From: Luteipulveratus flavus
GTDB taxonomy: Bacteria > Actinomycetota > Actinomycetes > Actinomycetales > Dermatophilaceae
Assembly: GCF_029439465.1 (NCBI RefSeq)
Contig: NZ_JAROAV010000028.1
Span: forward strand, 534,419 to 598,418
DNA: 64,000 bases
Direction of reading: 5' to 3'
The notes under the pieces are model-generated. The model was not told where the DNA came from. It saw only the letters and a program-made list of their open reading frames with translations, and made no database searches. The translations under genes were made by a program, and so were the position numbers. Of this stretch, positions 41,867 to 49,111 are shown piece after piece. Each line of letters begins with the position of its first letter. Within the stretch, counting starts at the first letter, position 1.

Positions 41867-44635
41867 GTGGATGCCGAGGGGGATGACCGGCTCGCGGCCG
41901 AGCAACGCGCGCGCGTACTGATCGACAAGCAGCTGACTGATGCGGGTTGGTCGGTTCAGGACAGGAAGACCCTGAATCTCTTTGCCGCACAAGGTGTTGC
42001 GTGCCGTGAGGTCGTCATGAAGTCTGGCCACGGCCGGGCTGATTACCTGCTGTACGTCGATCAGAAGGCTGTCGGTGTCATCGAGGCCAAGCCGCAGGGT
42101 CAGACGCTCAGTGGCGTGGAGTGGCAGTCGGCCATGTACGCCGACGGGCTTCCCGCCGAGGTCCGGCTCAAGGCGCTGACGGTCGACGGGCGCCTGCCGT
42201 TCGTGGTGGAGGCGAGCGGCACGGAGACGCACCTGACCAACGGGTACGACCCCGAGCCGCGAGCGCGTCGCCTGTTCAACGTGCCTCGTCCGGAGACGCT
42301 GGCCCGGATCATGCGGGACGCCGCGACCGACCCGGGCCGTCCGACCTGGCGCGCGAAGGTCCGGCACCTGCCCCCGCTCGACACCTCCGCGCTGCGCCCG
42401 GCGCAGATCACCGCGATCGAGGGCGTGGAGCGGTCGCTGGCTGAGCAGCACTTCGACCGGTCGCTCGTGCAGATGGCAACGGGCGCGGGCAAGACGTACA
42501 CGGCGGTGACGTCGGCGTACCGGCTGCTGAAGTTCGGCGGGTTCCGGCGCGTGCTGTTCCTGGTCGACCGCAACAACCTGGCGACACAGACGACGGCCGA
42601 GTTCCACAACTACCGCACACCCGACGACGGCCGCCGGTTCACCGAGATCTACGGGGTCGACAAGCTGACCGGCGCCGGGATGCTCGCCAGCAGCAACGTC
42701 GTGATCTCGACGATCCAGCGGGTCTTCAAGGTGCTGCGCAACGAGGCGGTCACAACCGACGACGACCCGGGGCTGGACGACTTCGTGCCGGACGCACCGG
42801 TGACGGTGTCGTACAACCCGTTGCTGCCGCCGGAGACCTTCGACCTGGTCATCGTGGACGAGGCGCACCGGTCGATCTACGGCGTGTGGCGTGGCGTGCT
42901 CGAGTACTTCGACGCGCACGTCGTCGGGCTGACGGCGACACCGGGCAAGCAGACGTTCGCGTTCTTCCGGCAGAACCTCGTGTCGGAGTACACCTACCCG
43001 CAGTCGGTCGCGGACCGGGTGAACGTCGACTTCGACCTCTACCGGATCCGGACGGAGATCTCCGAGCAGGGCGGGCGGATCGACGCGGGCACCATCGTCC
43101 CGAAGGTCGACCGTCGTACCCGGAAGGAAAAGCTGGAGGCGCTGGACGAGGACGTCGAGTACACCCACAAGCAGCTGGACCGCGCGGTCACGGCGAAGGC
43201 CCAGATCCGGTTGGTGCTGGAGACGTTCCGCGACCGGCTCTTCACCGAGATCTTCCCCGGCCGTACGGCGGTGCCGAAGACGCTGATCTTCGCCAAGGAC
43301 GACGCGCACGCCGAAGAGATCGTCACGACCGTGCGCGAGGTCTTCGGCAAGGGCAACGACTTCGCCGCGAAGATCACCTACAACGCCCGGGACGCCGACA
43401 AGCAGCTGAAGGCGTTCCGCACCTCGCCGAATCTGCGCATCGCGGTGACGGTCGACATGATCGCGACGGGGACGGACGTGAAGCCGCTGGAGTGCGTCTT
43501 CTTCATGCGGGACGTGCGCTCGGCGCAGTACTTCGAGCAGATGAAGGGCCGGGGTGCGCGCACGATCGCGCCGGCGGACTTCCAGTCCGTGACGCCGGAC
43601 GCGGTGACCAAGACCCGGTTCGTGCTGGTCGACGCGGTGGGTGTCACCGAGCACGACTTCGTCGAGCCGCCGCTGAACCGGGAGAAGGGCATCTCGCTCA
43701 AGAAGCTGCTGGACAAGGCGGCGTCGCTGTCGTTGACCGAGGACGAGACCGCCACGCTCGCGTCGCGTCTGGCGAAGCTGGAGCTCCAGCTGACGCCGGA
43801 GGAGCGGGACGAGCTCGACGGCGTCTCCGAGCTGCCGATGCGCGACCTGGTCCGCTCACTGGTGGACGCGGTCGACCCCGACGCCCAGGCCCGAGCGGTC
43901 GCTGCGAACCCGTCGGTCGAGCCCGCCGAGACGGTCCAGCGCATGCTGGACGACGCGACGAAGCCGCTCGCGGCCAACCCAGACCTGCGCAACCGCATCC
44001 TGGAGCTGCGCGCCACGCACGACCGCATCGTCGACGAGGTCAGCGTGGACACCCTGCTCGACGCGAGCGGTGTGGTCGACAAGAGCCGGGCGGAGTCGGT
44101 GGTCGAGTCGTGGCGGGCGTACCTGAAGGAGCACCGCGCCGAGATCACCGCCATCCAGCTGCTCGGCGAGTCCCGCGAGCGACGGATTGCGTTCCCCGAC
44201 ATTCAGGAGCTCGCGGACCGCATCAGCCGGCCGCCGTACAACTGGACGCCGGACCTGATCTGGGCGTCGTTCGAGGTGCTGGACGCGGGCAAGGTGAAGC
44301 ACAGCGCGCGGCACACCCTGACCGACCTGGTGTCGCTGCTGCGCTATACGGTCGGCGTCGATCAGGAGCTGGTGCCGTACGCCGACCGTGTCCGTGAGCG
44401 GTACGTCGGGTGGCTGGCTCAGCAGGAGCAGTCCGGGACGCACTTCTCGGCTCTGGAGAGGTGGTGGCTGGACCGCATGGTCGAGGTGATCGCGTCCTCG
44501 GCGGGAATCGACCCCGAGGACCTGGACGAGGCTCCGTTCACGGAGCGTGGCGGCGTCGACGGCGCGCTGCGCGACCTGGGCGAGGACCGCGCGGAACTCC
44601 TTCTGCACCAGCTGAACTCGGAGCTCACCGCGTGA
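41867..44635 (+). CDS. hsdR: Type I restriction enzyme R subunit
   Basis: The 922-residue protein is the motor and nuclease of a type I system. The N-terminal nuclease motif is GHGRADYLLYVDQKAVGVIE followed by AKP (D...ExK). The superfamily 2 helicase motifs are QMATGAGKTYT (Walker A), VIVDEAHRSIYG (DEAH), GLTATPGK, and later AVTVDMIATGTDV and QMKGRGART. The C-terminus is of the EcoEI-R type. GTG 41867 is preferred because of the leaderless promoter; GTG 41861 and GTG 41810, the latter touching the terminator, are alternatives. It overlaps hsdS by GTGA. The methylase gene is not next but 4.5 kb downstream. Confidence 0.93.
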   Translation: MDAEGDDRLAAEQRARVLIDKQLTDAGWSVQDRKTLNLFAAQGVACREVVMKSGHGRADYLLYVDQKAVGVIEAKPQGQTLSGVEWQSAMYADGLPAEVRLKALTVDGRLPFVVEASGTETHLTNGYDPEPRARRLFNVPRPETLARIMRDAATDPGRPTWRAKVRHLPPLDTSALRPAQITAIEGVERSLAEQHFDRSLVQMATGAGKTYTAVTSAYRLLKFGGFRRVLFLVDRNNLATQTTAEFHNYRTPDDGRRFTEIYGVDKLTGAGMLASSNVVISTIQRVFKVLRNEAVTTDDDPGLDDFVPDAPVTVSYNPLLPPETFDLVIVDEAHRSIYGVWRGVLEYFDAHVVGLTATPGKQTFAFFRQNLVSEYTYPQSVADRVNVDFDLYRIRTEISEQGGRIDAGTIVPKVDRRTRKEKLEALDEDVEYTHKQLDRAVTAKAQIRLVLETFRDRLFTEIFPGRTAVPKTLIFAKDDAHAEEIVTTVREVFGKGNDFAAKITYNARDADKQLKAFRTSPNLRIAVTVDMIATGTDVKPLECVFFMRDVRSAQYFEQMKGRGARTIAPADFQSVTPDAVTKTRFVLVDAVGVTEHDFVEPPLNREKGISLKKLLDKAASLSLTEDETATLASRLAKLELQLTPEERDELDGVSELPMRDLVRSLVDAVDPDAQARAVAANPSVEPAETVQRMLDDATKPLAANPDLRNRILELRATHDRIVDEVSVDTLLDASGVVDKSRAESVVESWRAYLKEHRAEITAIQLLGESRERRIAFPDIQELADRISRPPYNWTPDLIWASFEVLDAGKVKHSARHTLTDLVSLLRYTVGVDQELVPYADRVRERYVGWLAQQEQSGTHFSALERWWLDRMVEVIASSAGIDPEDLDEAPFTERGGVDGALRDLGEDRAELLLHQLNSELTA

Positions 44636-45894
44636 CGTGGCCGATAGTTCCACTGACCGATATTGCCGAAGTTCGCCTCGGCCGCCAGCGCTCTCCGAAG
44701 AATCACTCGGGCGATCAGATGCGGCCCTACCTGCGCGCGGCGAACGTCGGCTGGTCTGGTCTCCTGTTGGACGATGTCAAGACCATGAACTTCAGCGACG
44801 CCGAGATGGACACCTACCGGCTCCGGCCAGGTGACATCGTCTTGAGCGAGGCTTCTGGAAGTCCTGGCGAGGTGGGGAAGCCCGCGCTCTGGACGGGCGA
44901 AATCGACAATTGCGCGTTTCAGAACACGCTCATCCGAGTGCGCTCCTCAGCACATGAGCCCCGGTTCTTGCTCCACTACTTCCGTTACATTGCGCTCACT
45001 GGCGGATTTCTTCCGTCATCCCGCGGCGTCGGCATCAACCACTTGGGCCGCGCACGATTGGCCAGTTGGCCGACTCCAGTTCCCGAGTTGCCCGAACAGA
45101 AGCGGATTGTGGAGATCCTCGAAGACCACCTCTCCCGCCTCGACGCCGCCGCAGAATACATGGCAGCCTCCCGCCGTCGCCTGACAGCGATGAAGAAGGC
45201 CACCTTGCTCGAACTGATCCCGGACCAGAGTCGGTATCCGAGGGACTGGATCCCTTCGACCGTCGCGGAGGCGGGTACCGTCGAGCTCGGGCGTCAGCGG
45301 CACCCGGACTGGCATACCGGGTCGAACATGCAGCCGTACCTGCGAGTTGCCAACGTTTTCGAAGACCGCATCGACACGACCGACGTCAAGGAGATGCACT
45401 GGGACGCCGACACGTTCGAGAGGTTCCGCCTGCGGCCCGGTGATGTCCTCCTCAACGAAGGTCAGACACCTGAATTGCTGGGACGCCCCGCCCTCTACCG
45501 CGGAGTGCCAGCAAACGTTGCTTTCACCAATTCGCTGATCCGATTCAAGGCGAACCCGGACGTCCTACCCGAGTTCGCCTTGCTCGTCTTCCGTCGACAC
45601 ATGCACGCCGGTCGGTTCAAACGCGAGAGCCGGATCACGACGAACATCGCGCACCTCTCGGCCACCCGGCTCAAGCCAATCGAGTTCCCTATCCCGCCGC
45701 TCGAGACACAGCGGAAGATCGTCGAGTCTGCCGCGTCACGACTTGCGCGGATATCGCGTCTCGAAGGATCGATCGACCACGCGCACGCGCGGGGGGCGGC
45801 ACTACGTCGGGCGGTGCTGGCGGCGGCGTTCTCGGGGCGGCTGAAGGGTGACCGCACCGACGACGAGGTCATCGAGGAGCTCGCCCATGCCTGA
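44632..45894 (+). CDS. hsdS: Type I restriction enzyme S (specificity) subunit
   Basis: The 420-residue protein has two target-recognition domains, each followed by a helical spacer. TRD1 opens LGRQRSPKNHSGDQMRPYLR and TRD2 LGRQRHPDWHTGSNMQPYLR; both continue with an ANV, a RLRPGD segment and a PxLxxQxxI-type start of the conserved helix (PELPEQKRIVEILEDHLSRL and PPLETQRKIVESAASRLARI). The two halves are thus clearly related, suggesting an internal duplication and similar half-sites. GTG 44632 overlaps the hsdR stop. Codon use and GC look somewhat less extreme than flanking genes, as is common for hsdS. It sets the DNA target for both R and M. Confidence 0.92.
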   Translation: MTWPIVPLTDIAEVRLGRQRSPKNHSGDQMRPYLRAANVGWSGLLLDDVKTMNFSDAEMDTYRLRPGDIVLSEASGSPGEVGKPALWTGEIDNCAFQNTLIRVRSSAHEPRFLLHYFRYIALTGGFLPSSRGVGINHLGRARLASWPTPVPELPEQKRIVEILEDHLSRLDAAAEYMAASRRRLTAMKKATLLELIPDQSRYPRDWIPSTVAEAGTVELGRQRHPDWHTGSNMQPYLRVANVFEDRIDTTDVKEMHWDADTFERFRLRPGDVLLNEGQTPELLGRPALYRGVPANVAFTNSLIRFKANPDVLPEFALLVFRRHMHAGRFKRESRITTNIAHLSATRLKPIEFPIPPLETQRKIVESAASRLARISRLEGSIDHAHARGAALRRAVLAAAFSGRLKGDRTDDEVIEELAHA

Positions 45895-45920
45895 CGCCGC
45901 GCCGGATCGGCGGTTCGTTC

Positions 45921-45948
45921 GCGGACTGTCCGCGTCACGCTGTACGGT
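45921..45948 (+). promoter_or_regulatory. Candidate promoter with palindromic operator before the Abi RNA
   Basis: GCGGACTGTCCGC (45921-45933) is a perfect 6-bp dyad around one base, and TACGGT (45943-45948) fits a -10. Transcription would start near 45955, or a little earlier if the RNA begins at the G of 45950. The dyad lies at the -35/spacer position, where a bound repressor would block the promoter. No repressor is identified. Confidence 0.35.
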
Positions 45949-45949
45949 T

Positions 45950-45999
45950 GAGGCACCACATCCCCCACGCCTCTCCACGATGCGCACTTGGGGGATTTT
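45950..45999 (+). ncRNA. Candidate pseudoknotted RNA upstream of the Abi gene (AbiF-RNA-like)
   Basis: Two stems interleave: GAGGC (45950-45954) with GCCTC (45969-45973), and ATCCCCCA (45960-45967) with TGGGGGAT (45989-45996). The loops are 5, 1 and 15 nt, feasible for an H-type pseudoknot. A run of four T ends the unit at 45999, like an intrinsic terminator. The Abi gene begins 40 nt later. Structured RNAs upstream of AbiF genes (the abiF RNA motif) are known and act as the RNA partner of the toxin; that this is one is inference from position and fold. A plain terminator for hsdS is the alternative. Confidence 0.45.
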
Positions 46000-46041
46000 C
46001 TCTTGGCCGGCGCCGTGAGCGGGCCTCGGGCACGTGGCGGC

Positions 46042-47052
46042 GTGACGTACGCGAAGCCTGCTTTGACCGAAGCAGCTCTGCTCTCTCGCTGGGAGGAGCG
46101 CGGCCTGGTCGTCCAGGACAGCGAGCGGTGCATGCGCTACCTGCGACACATCGGCTACTACCGGCTCTCGCCCTACGTTCGCAGCTTCGAGGCCTCGCGG
46201 GACGTGCTGCGCGAGGGAACGACGTTCGATGAGATCCTCAACCTCTACATCTTCGACCGCCGGCTGAGGTTGCTGGTCATGGATGCGATCGAGCGATTCG
46301 AGGTGGCCACCAGAGCGGCCATCGGCGACCACATGTGTCGGCTCGGCGGCCCGCACTGGTACGAGGCTCCCTCGCACTTTCGTCATCCAAACCGACACGC
46401 GCGCTTGCTCAAGGACGTCGACAACCTCGTCGACGACCAGCTGGCACGTGTCCCAGAGCGGCCTGCCGACTCCTCCTTCTTCGTCTCAGCCCTGGAGCAC
46501 TACGTCACCCAGTACGGTGACCCGAAGCGCCCACCCAGCTGGCTCGTACTTGAAGAGCTCAGCCTCGGCGCGTTACGCAGCGTCTACGACAACCTTTCGC
46601 GGCGATCGGACAAGACCGCCATCGCCCGCACTATCGGACTGACCGAGCCGATGCTCACGTCATGGCTACGCAGCTACCAGCGCGTGCGGAACATCTGTGC
46701 GCACCACGGCCGCCTCTGGAACCGAGGGCTCGGGGTTAACCCGGCGATCCCCAGTTCGCTCAACGTCCGGTGGCTCGATGATCGTGAACTCTTCGAGCGG
46801 GAGCGCTGGCGCAGACAACGCCTTTACCCCGTCCTCGTGTCGTTGCAGACGGTGCTGCACACGGTGTCACCGGGGTCGACGTGGAGCGCTCGACTTCGGG
46901 ACCTGCTCGACGAACACCCGCACGTCTCTCGGGTGGGCATGGGCATCCCGGAGGACTGGTGGACTGACGGCTTCTGGCCGGTCAAGGAGAGCGGCGCGCT
47001 CGAGATGCGCCTACACAGCAGGATGGAAGGGCCGCGCCATGACGATTCCTGA
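46042..47052 (+). CDS. Abi_2 family (AbiD/AbiF) abortive infection HEPN protein
   Basis: The 336-residue protein opens VTYAKPALTEAALLSRWEER, the usual start of the family, and continues with YLRHIGYYRLSPYV, LYIFDRRLRLLVMDAIERFE and, near residue 215, RVRNICAHHGRLWNR. The last segment is the HEPN R-x4-6-H ribonuclease motif, here RNICAHH. Abi_2 proteins stop phage growth by killing or arresting the infected cell; AbiF relatives are RNA-bound toxins related in fold to Cas13. GTG 46042 is chosen by family alignment; GTG 46015 is possible. It overlaps the Mrr gene by 14 nt, and a structured RNA candidate precedes it. Confidence 0.88.
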   Translation: MTYAKPALTEAALLSRWEERGLVVQDSERCMRYLRHIGYYRLSPYVRSFEASRDVLREGTTFDEILNLYIFDRRLRLLVMDAIERFEVATRAAIGDHMCRLGGPHWYEAPSHFRHPNRHARLLKDVDNLVDDQLARVPERPADSSFFVSALEHYVTQYGDPKRPPSWLVLEELSLGALRSVYDNLSRRSDKTAIARTIGLTEPMLTSWLRSYQRVRNICAHHGRLWNRGLGVNPAIPSSLNVRWLDDRELFERERWRRQRLYPVLVSLQTVLHTVSPGSTWSARLRDLLDEHPHVSRVGMGIPEDWWTDGFWPVKESGALEMRLHSRMEGPRHDDS

Positions 47053-47953
47053 CTTCCAGACCGTCATGCGTCCGGTGCTCGCGCATCTCGGCGACGGCGA
47101 GACGCACCGGTCGAGGGACGTCAAGGACGCGATGGCCGACCTGTTCGAGCTCTCGGAGGCCGAGCGCGCCGCGATGCTGCCGAGCGGGCGTCAACGGACG
47201 ATCGACAACCGGGTCGGGTGGGCGCTGACCTACCTCTTCCAGGCCGGTCTCGTCAGTCGCCCCAAGCGAGGGCACGTCCTCATCTCCGACGAGGGCCGCG
47301 CCGCGCTGGCCGCCCACGCGACACGGATCGACATGAAGGCACTGGAGGCGTACCCGGCGTACCTGGAGTTCCGGGACCGGACCCGCGACAAGACGCCGAC
47401 GAGCACGCCCGACGGCGGCGACGAGACGGCGGAGGCGACACCGAGCGACCTCGTCGAGCAGGCGCTGGCCACCAACCGAGCCGCAGTCGAGGGCGAGGTG
47501 CTGCAAGCCGCGCTGGCGCTCACCCCGACCGGGTTCGAGGACCTCGTCATCCGCCTCCTGGAACGGATGGGGTACGGCCGCGCCGGGTCCGTCGAGCGTA
47601 CGAGCGCGTCAGGCGATGCGGGTGTCGACGGCATCATCAGCCAGGACCCGCTCGGCCTCGACCGCATCTACGTCCAGGCCAAGCGGTACGCCGAGGACCG
47701 CACGATCGACCGGCCACGCATCCACGAGTTCGCCGGCGCGCTGCTCGGGAAGCAAGGCGACAGAGGCGTGTTCATCACGACGTCGCGGTTCTCCTCGGGT
47801 GCAATCCAGGAGGCAGAGCGTATCAACGCGCGCATCGAGCTCATCGACGGCCGCCGGCTCGCCGAGCTGCTGGTCGCGCACGAGGTCGGCGTCCAGGCTC
47901 AGCAGACCGTCACCCTCTACCGCCTCGACGAGGACTTCTTCGAGGGTCTGTGA
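47039..47953 (+). CDS. mrr: Mrr-type restriction endonuclease (type IV-like)
   Basis: The 304-residue protein has an N-terminal winged-helix Mrr_N region (PDFQTVMRPVLAHLGDGETH, QRTIDNRVGWALTYLFQAGL), a linker, and a PD-(D/E)xK nuclease from about residue 160 with FEDLVIRLLERMGYG, GDAGVDGIISQDPLGLDRIY and VQAKRY, where the QxK form replaces ExK as in Mrr. It would cut foreign, often modified, DNA. Its ATG lies inside the Abi gene, so the two are translationally coupled. An AT-rich promoter-like gap follows it. Confidence 0.9.
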   Translation: MTIPDFQTVMRPVLAHLGDGETHRSRDVKDAMADLFELSEAERAAMLPSGRQRTIDNRVGWALTYLFQAGLVSRPKRGHVLISDEGRAALAAHATRIDMKALEAYPAYLEFRDRTRDKTPTSTPDGGDETAEATPSDLVEQALATNRAAVEGEVLQAALALTPTGFEDLVIRLLERMGYGRAGSVERTSASGDAGVDGIISQDPLGLDRIYVQAKRYAEDRTIDRPRIHEFAGALLGKQGDRGVFITTSRFSSGAIQEAERINARIELIDGRRLAELLVAHEVGVQAQQTVTLYRLDEDFFEGL

Positions 47954-48002
47954 GCCTGTGACCACTGATCAAGACGGCGCGCGCATTTTCGAATATTGCG
48001 TT

Positions 48003-48008
48003 TAGACT
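48003..48008 (+). promoter_or_regulatory. Possible -10 of the HTH-PIN pair in an AT-rich patch
   Basis: TAGACT at 48003-48008 follows ATTTTCGAATATTGCGT, the most AT-rich stretch of the region, containing the palindrome AATATT. It lies 26 nt before the antitoxin ATG. Toxin-antitoxin promoters are often bound by their own antitoxin; the AATATT region is a candidate operator. Confidence 0.35.
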
Positions 48009-48034
48009 CGAGGTACGCCACGGAAGGAGCGGCC

Positions 48035-48526
48035 ATGAGTGCACCCTCGCGACTCGCCGAGTCGGAGACCTACGTACCCGGAGCCGATGAGCAGGGCCGG
48101 CTGCTGGACCTCGTCGCCGCCCTGTCCAGCAGAGGAGCTCGCGTGGAGCCGCAGCCCGCGCTCGTCACCGCCGACAACACTCGGCACGAGCTCACTCCTG
48201 GCCTCGCCGACCTCCTGGCGCAGATCGTGCAGGCACTGGCTCAGGGGCAAGGGGTCAGCGTCATCCCCCGCCAGCGGCTGCTCACGACGCAGGAGGCGGC
48301 CGACCTGCTCAACGTCTCCCGTCCCACGCTGATCAAGCGCCTTGAGGCCGGCGACCTGGCGTACGAGATGCGCGGTCGGCACCGGCGCATCCGGCTGGAC
48401 GAGCTCTTGGACTACCAGGAGCGGTTGCGCGTCCAACGGTCCGACGCCTTGGACGCCATGCAGCAGCAGGCGCAGGAAGACGGCCTCTACGACCTGCTCG
48501 ACGGCCCGCCCCCGGCGACGAGGTAG
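48035..48526 (+). CDS. Excisionase/MerR-type HTH antitoxin-like protein
   Basis: The 163-residue protein has a winged-helix HTH at about residues 87 to 130: LLTTQEAADLLNVSRPTLIK followed by RLEAGDLAYEMRGRHRRIRL. The N-terminal 80 residues carry PALVTADNTRHELTPGLADLLAQIV and the C-terminus is acidic. This form is a frequent partner of PIN_3 toxins, acting as DNA-binding antitoxin. AAGGAG lies 5 nt before ATG 48035. The PIN gene starts 6 nt after its stop. It probably represses the pair's own promoter. Confidence 0.85.
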   Translation: MSAPSRLAESETYVPGADEQGRLLDLVAALSSRGARVEPQPALVTADNTRHELTPGLADLLAQIVQALAQGQGVSVIPRQRLLTTQEAADLLNVSRPTLIKRLEAGDLAYEMRGRHRRIRLDELLDYQERLRVQRSDALDAMQQQAQEDGLYDLLDGPPPATR

Positions 48527-48532
48527 AGCCGC

Positions 48533-49111
48533 TTGTTCACGGTAGTTCTCGACGCGTGCGTCCTGGTTCCCCAGACGCTGGCGGACACGGTTCTGCGCAT
48601 CGCCGAACGCGGCGCGTTCGGCGTGCGATGGTCGGCGACGATCCTTGACGAGGTCGCGCGAACGATGCGCCGGCTCGGAGCCACCGAGGCACAGGTCGAG
48701 CATCGGATCAGCGCGATGCGCCTGGCGTTTCCGTTCGCCGAAGTGTCGAACTACTGCGACCTCGAGCCAGGCCTCAGCAATGATCCGAAGGACCGGCACG
48801 TGCTCGCAGCAGCGATTCGCTCGGAGTGCCACACCGTCGTCACCTTCAATCTCAAAGACTTTCCGGACGACAGCCTCGAGCCCTGGGGCGTGGAGGTGCT
48901 GCACCCCGACCAGTTCCTCCTGAACCAGCTCGACCTCGCTCCTGGCCTGGTTGTCACTGCCCTTCAGCAGCAGTCAGCTGCGTACACAGATCCGCCGAGG
49001 ACGGTCGACGACATCCTCGCCCGGCTCGTCCGCTCCGACGTACCCGACTTCGCGGACGAGTGCCGCCGCCATCTTCCGCGCCGACCCCAAGGAACCGATC
49101 TCGATGACTGA
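48533..49111 (+). CDS. PIN domain ribonuclease toxin
   Basis: The 192-residue PIN-fold protein has acidic residues D7 (VVLDACVLVP), E40 (ILDEVARTM) and D84/D87 (SNDPKDRHVLAAAI), which coordinate the metal for RNA cleavage. The length and the NDPKDRHV motif match the PIN_3/VapC-like group found with HTH antitoxins. It starts at TTG 48533, 6 nt after the antitoxin stop. Its end overlaps the hsdM start by 8 nt, placing the toxin in the same operon as the methylase. If the island is lost, the toxin could act as an addiction module. Confidence 0.85.
   Translation: MFTVVLDACVLVPQTLADTVLRIAERGAFGVRWSATILDEVARTMRRLGATEAQVEHRISAMRLAFPFAEVSNYCDLEPGLSNDPKDRHVLAAAIRSECHTVVTFNLKDFPDDSLEPWGVEVLHPDQFLLNQLDLAPGLVVTALQQQSAAYTDPPRTVDDILARLVRSDVPDFADECRRHLPRRPQGTDLDD

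Noticed and set aside
37742..43654. A 1970-codon open frame on the minus strand
   Set aside because: It is the antisense shadow of the GH65, aldehyde dehydrogenase and hsdR genes; the high GC content keeps this frame free of stops. Its translation has no domain and is Val/Arg/His-rich.
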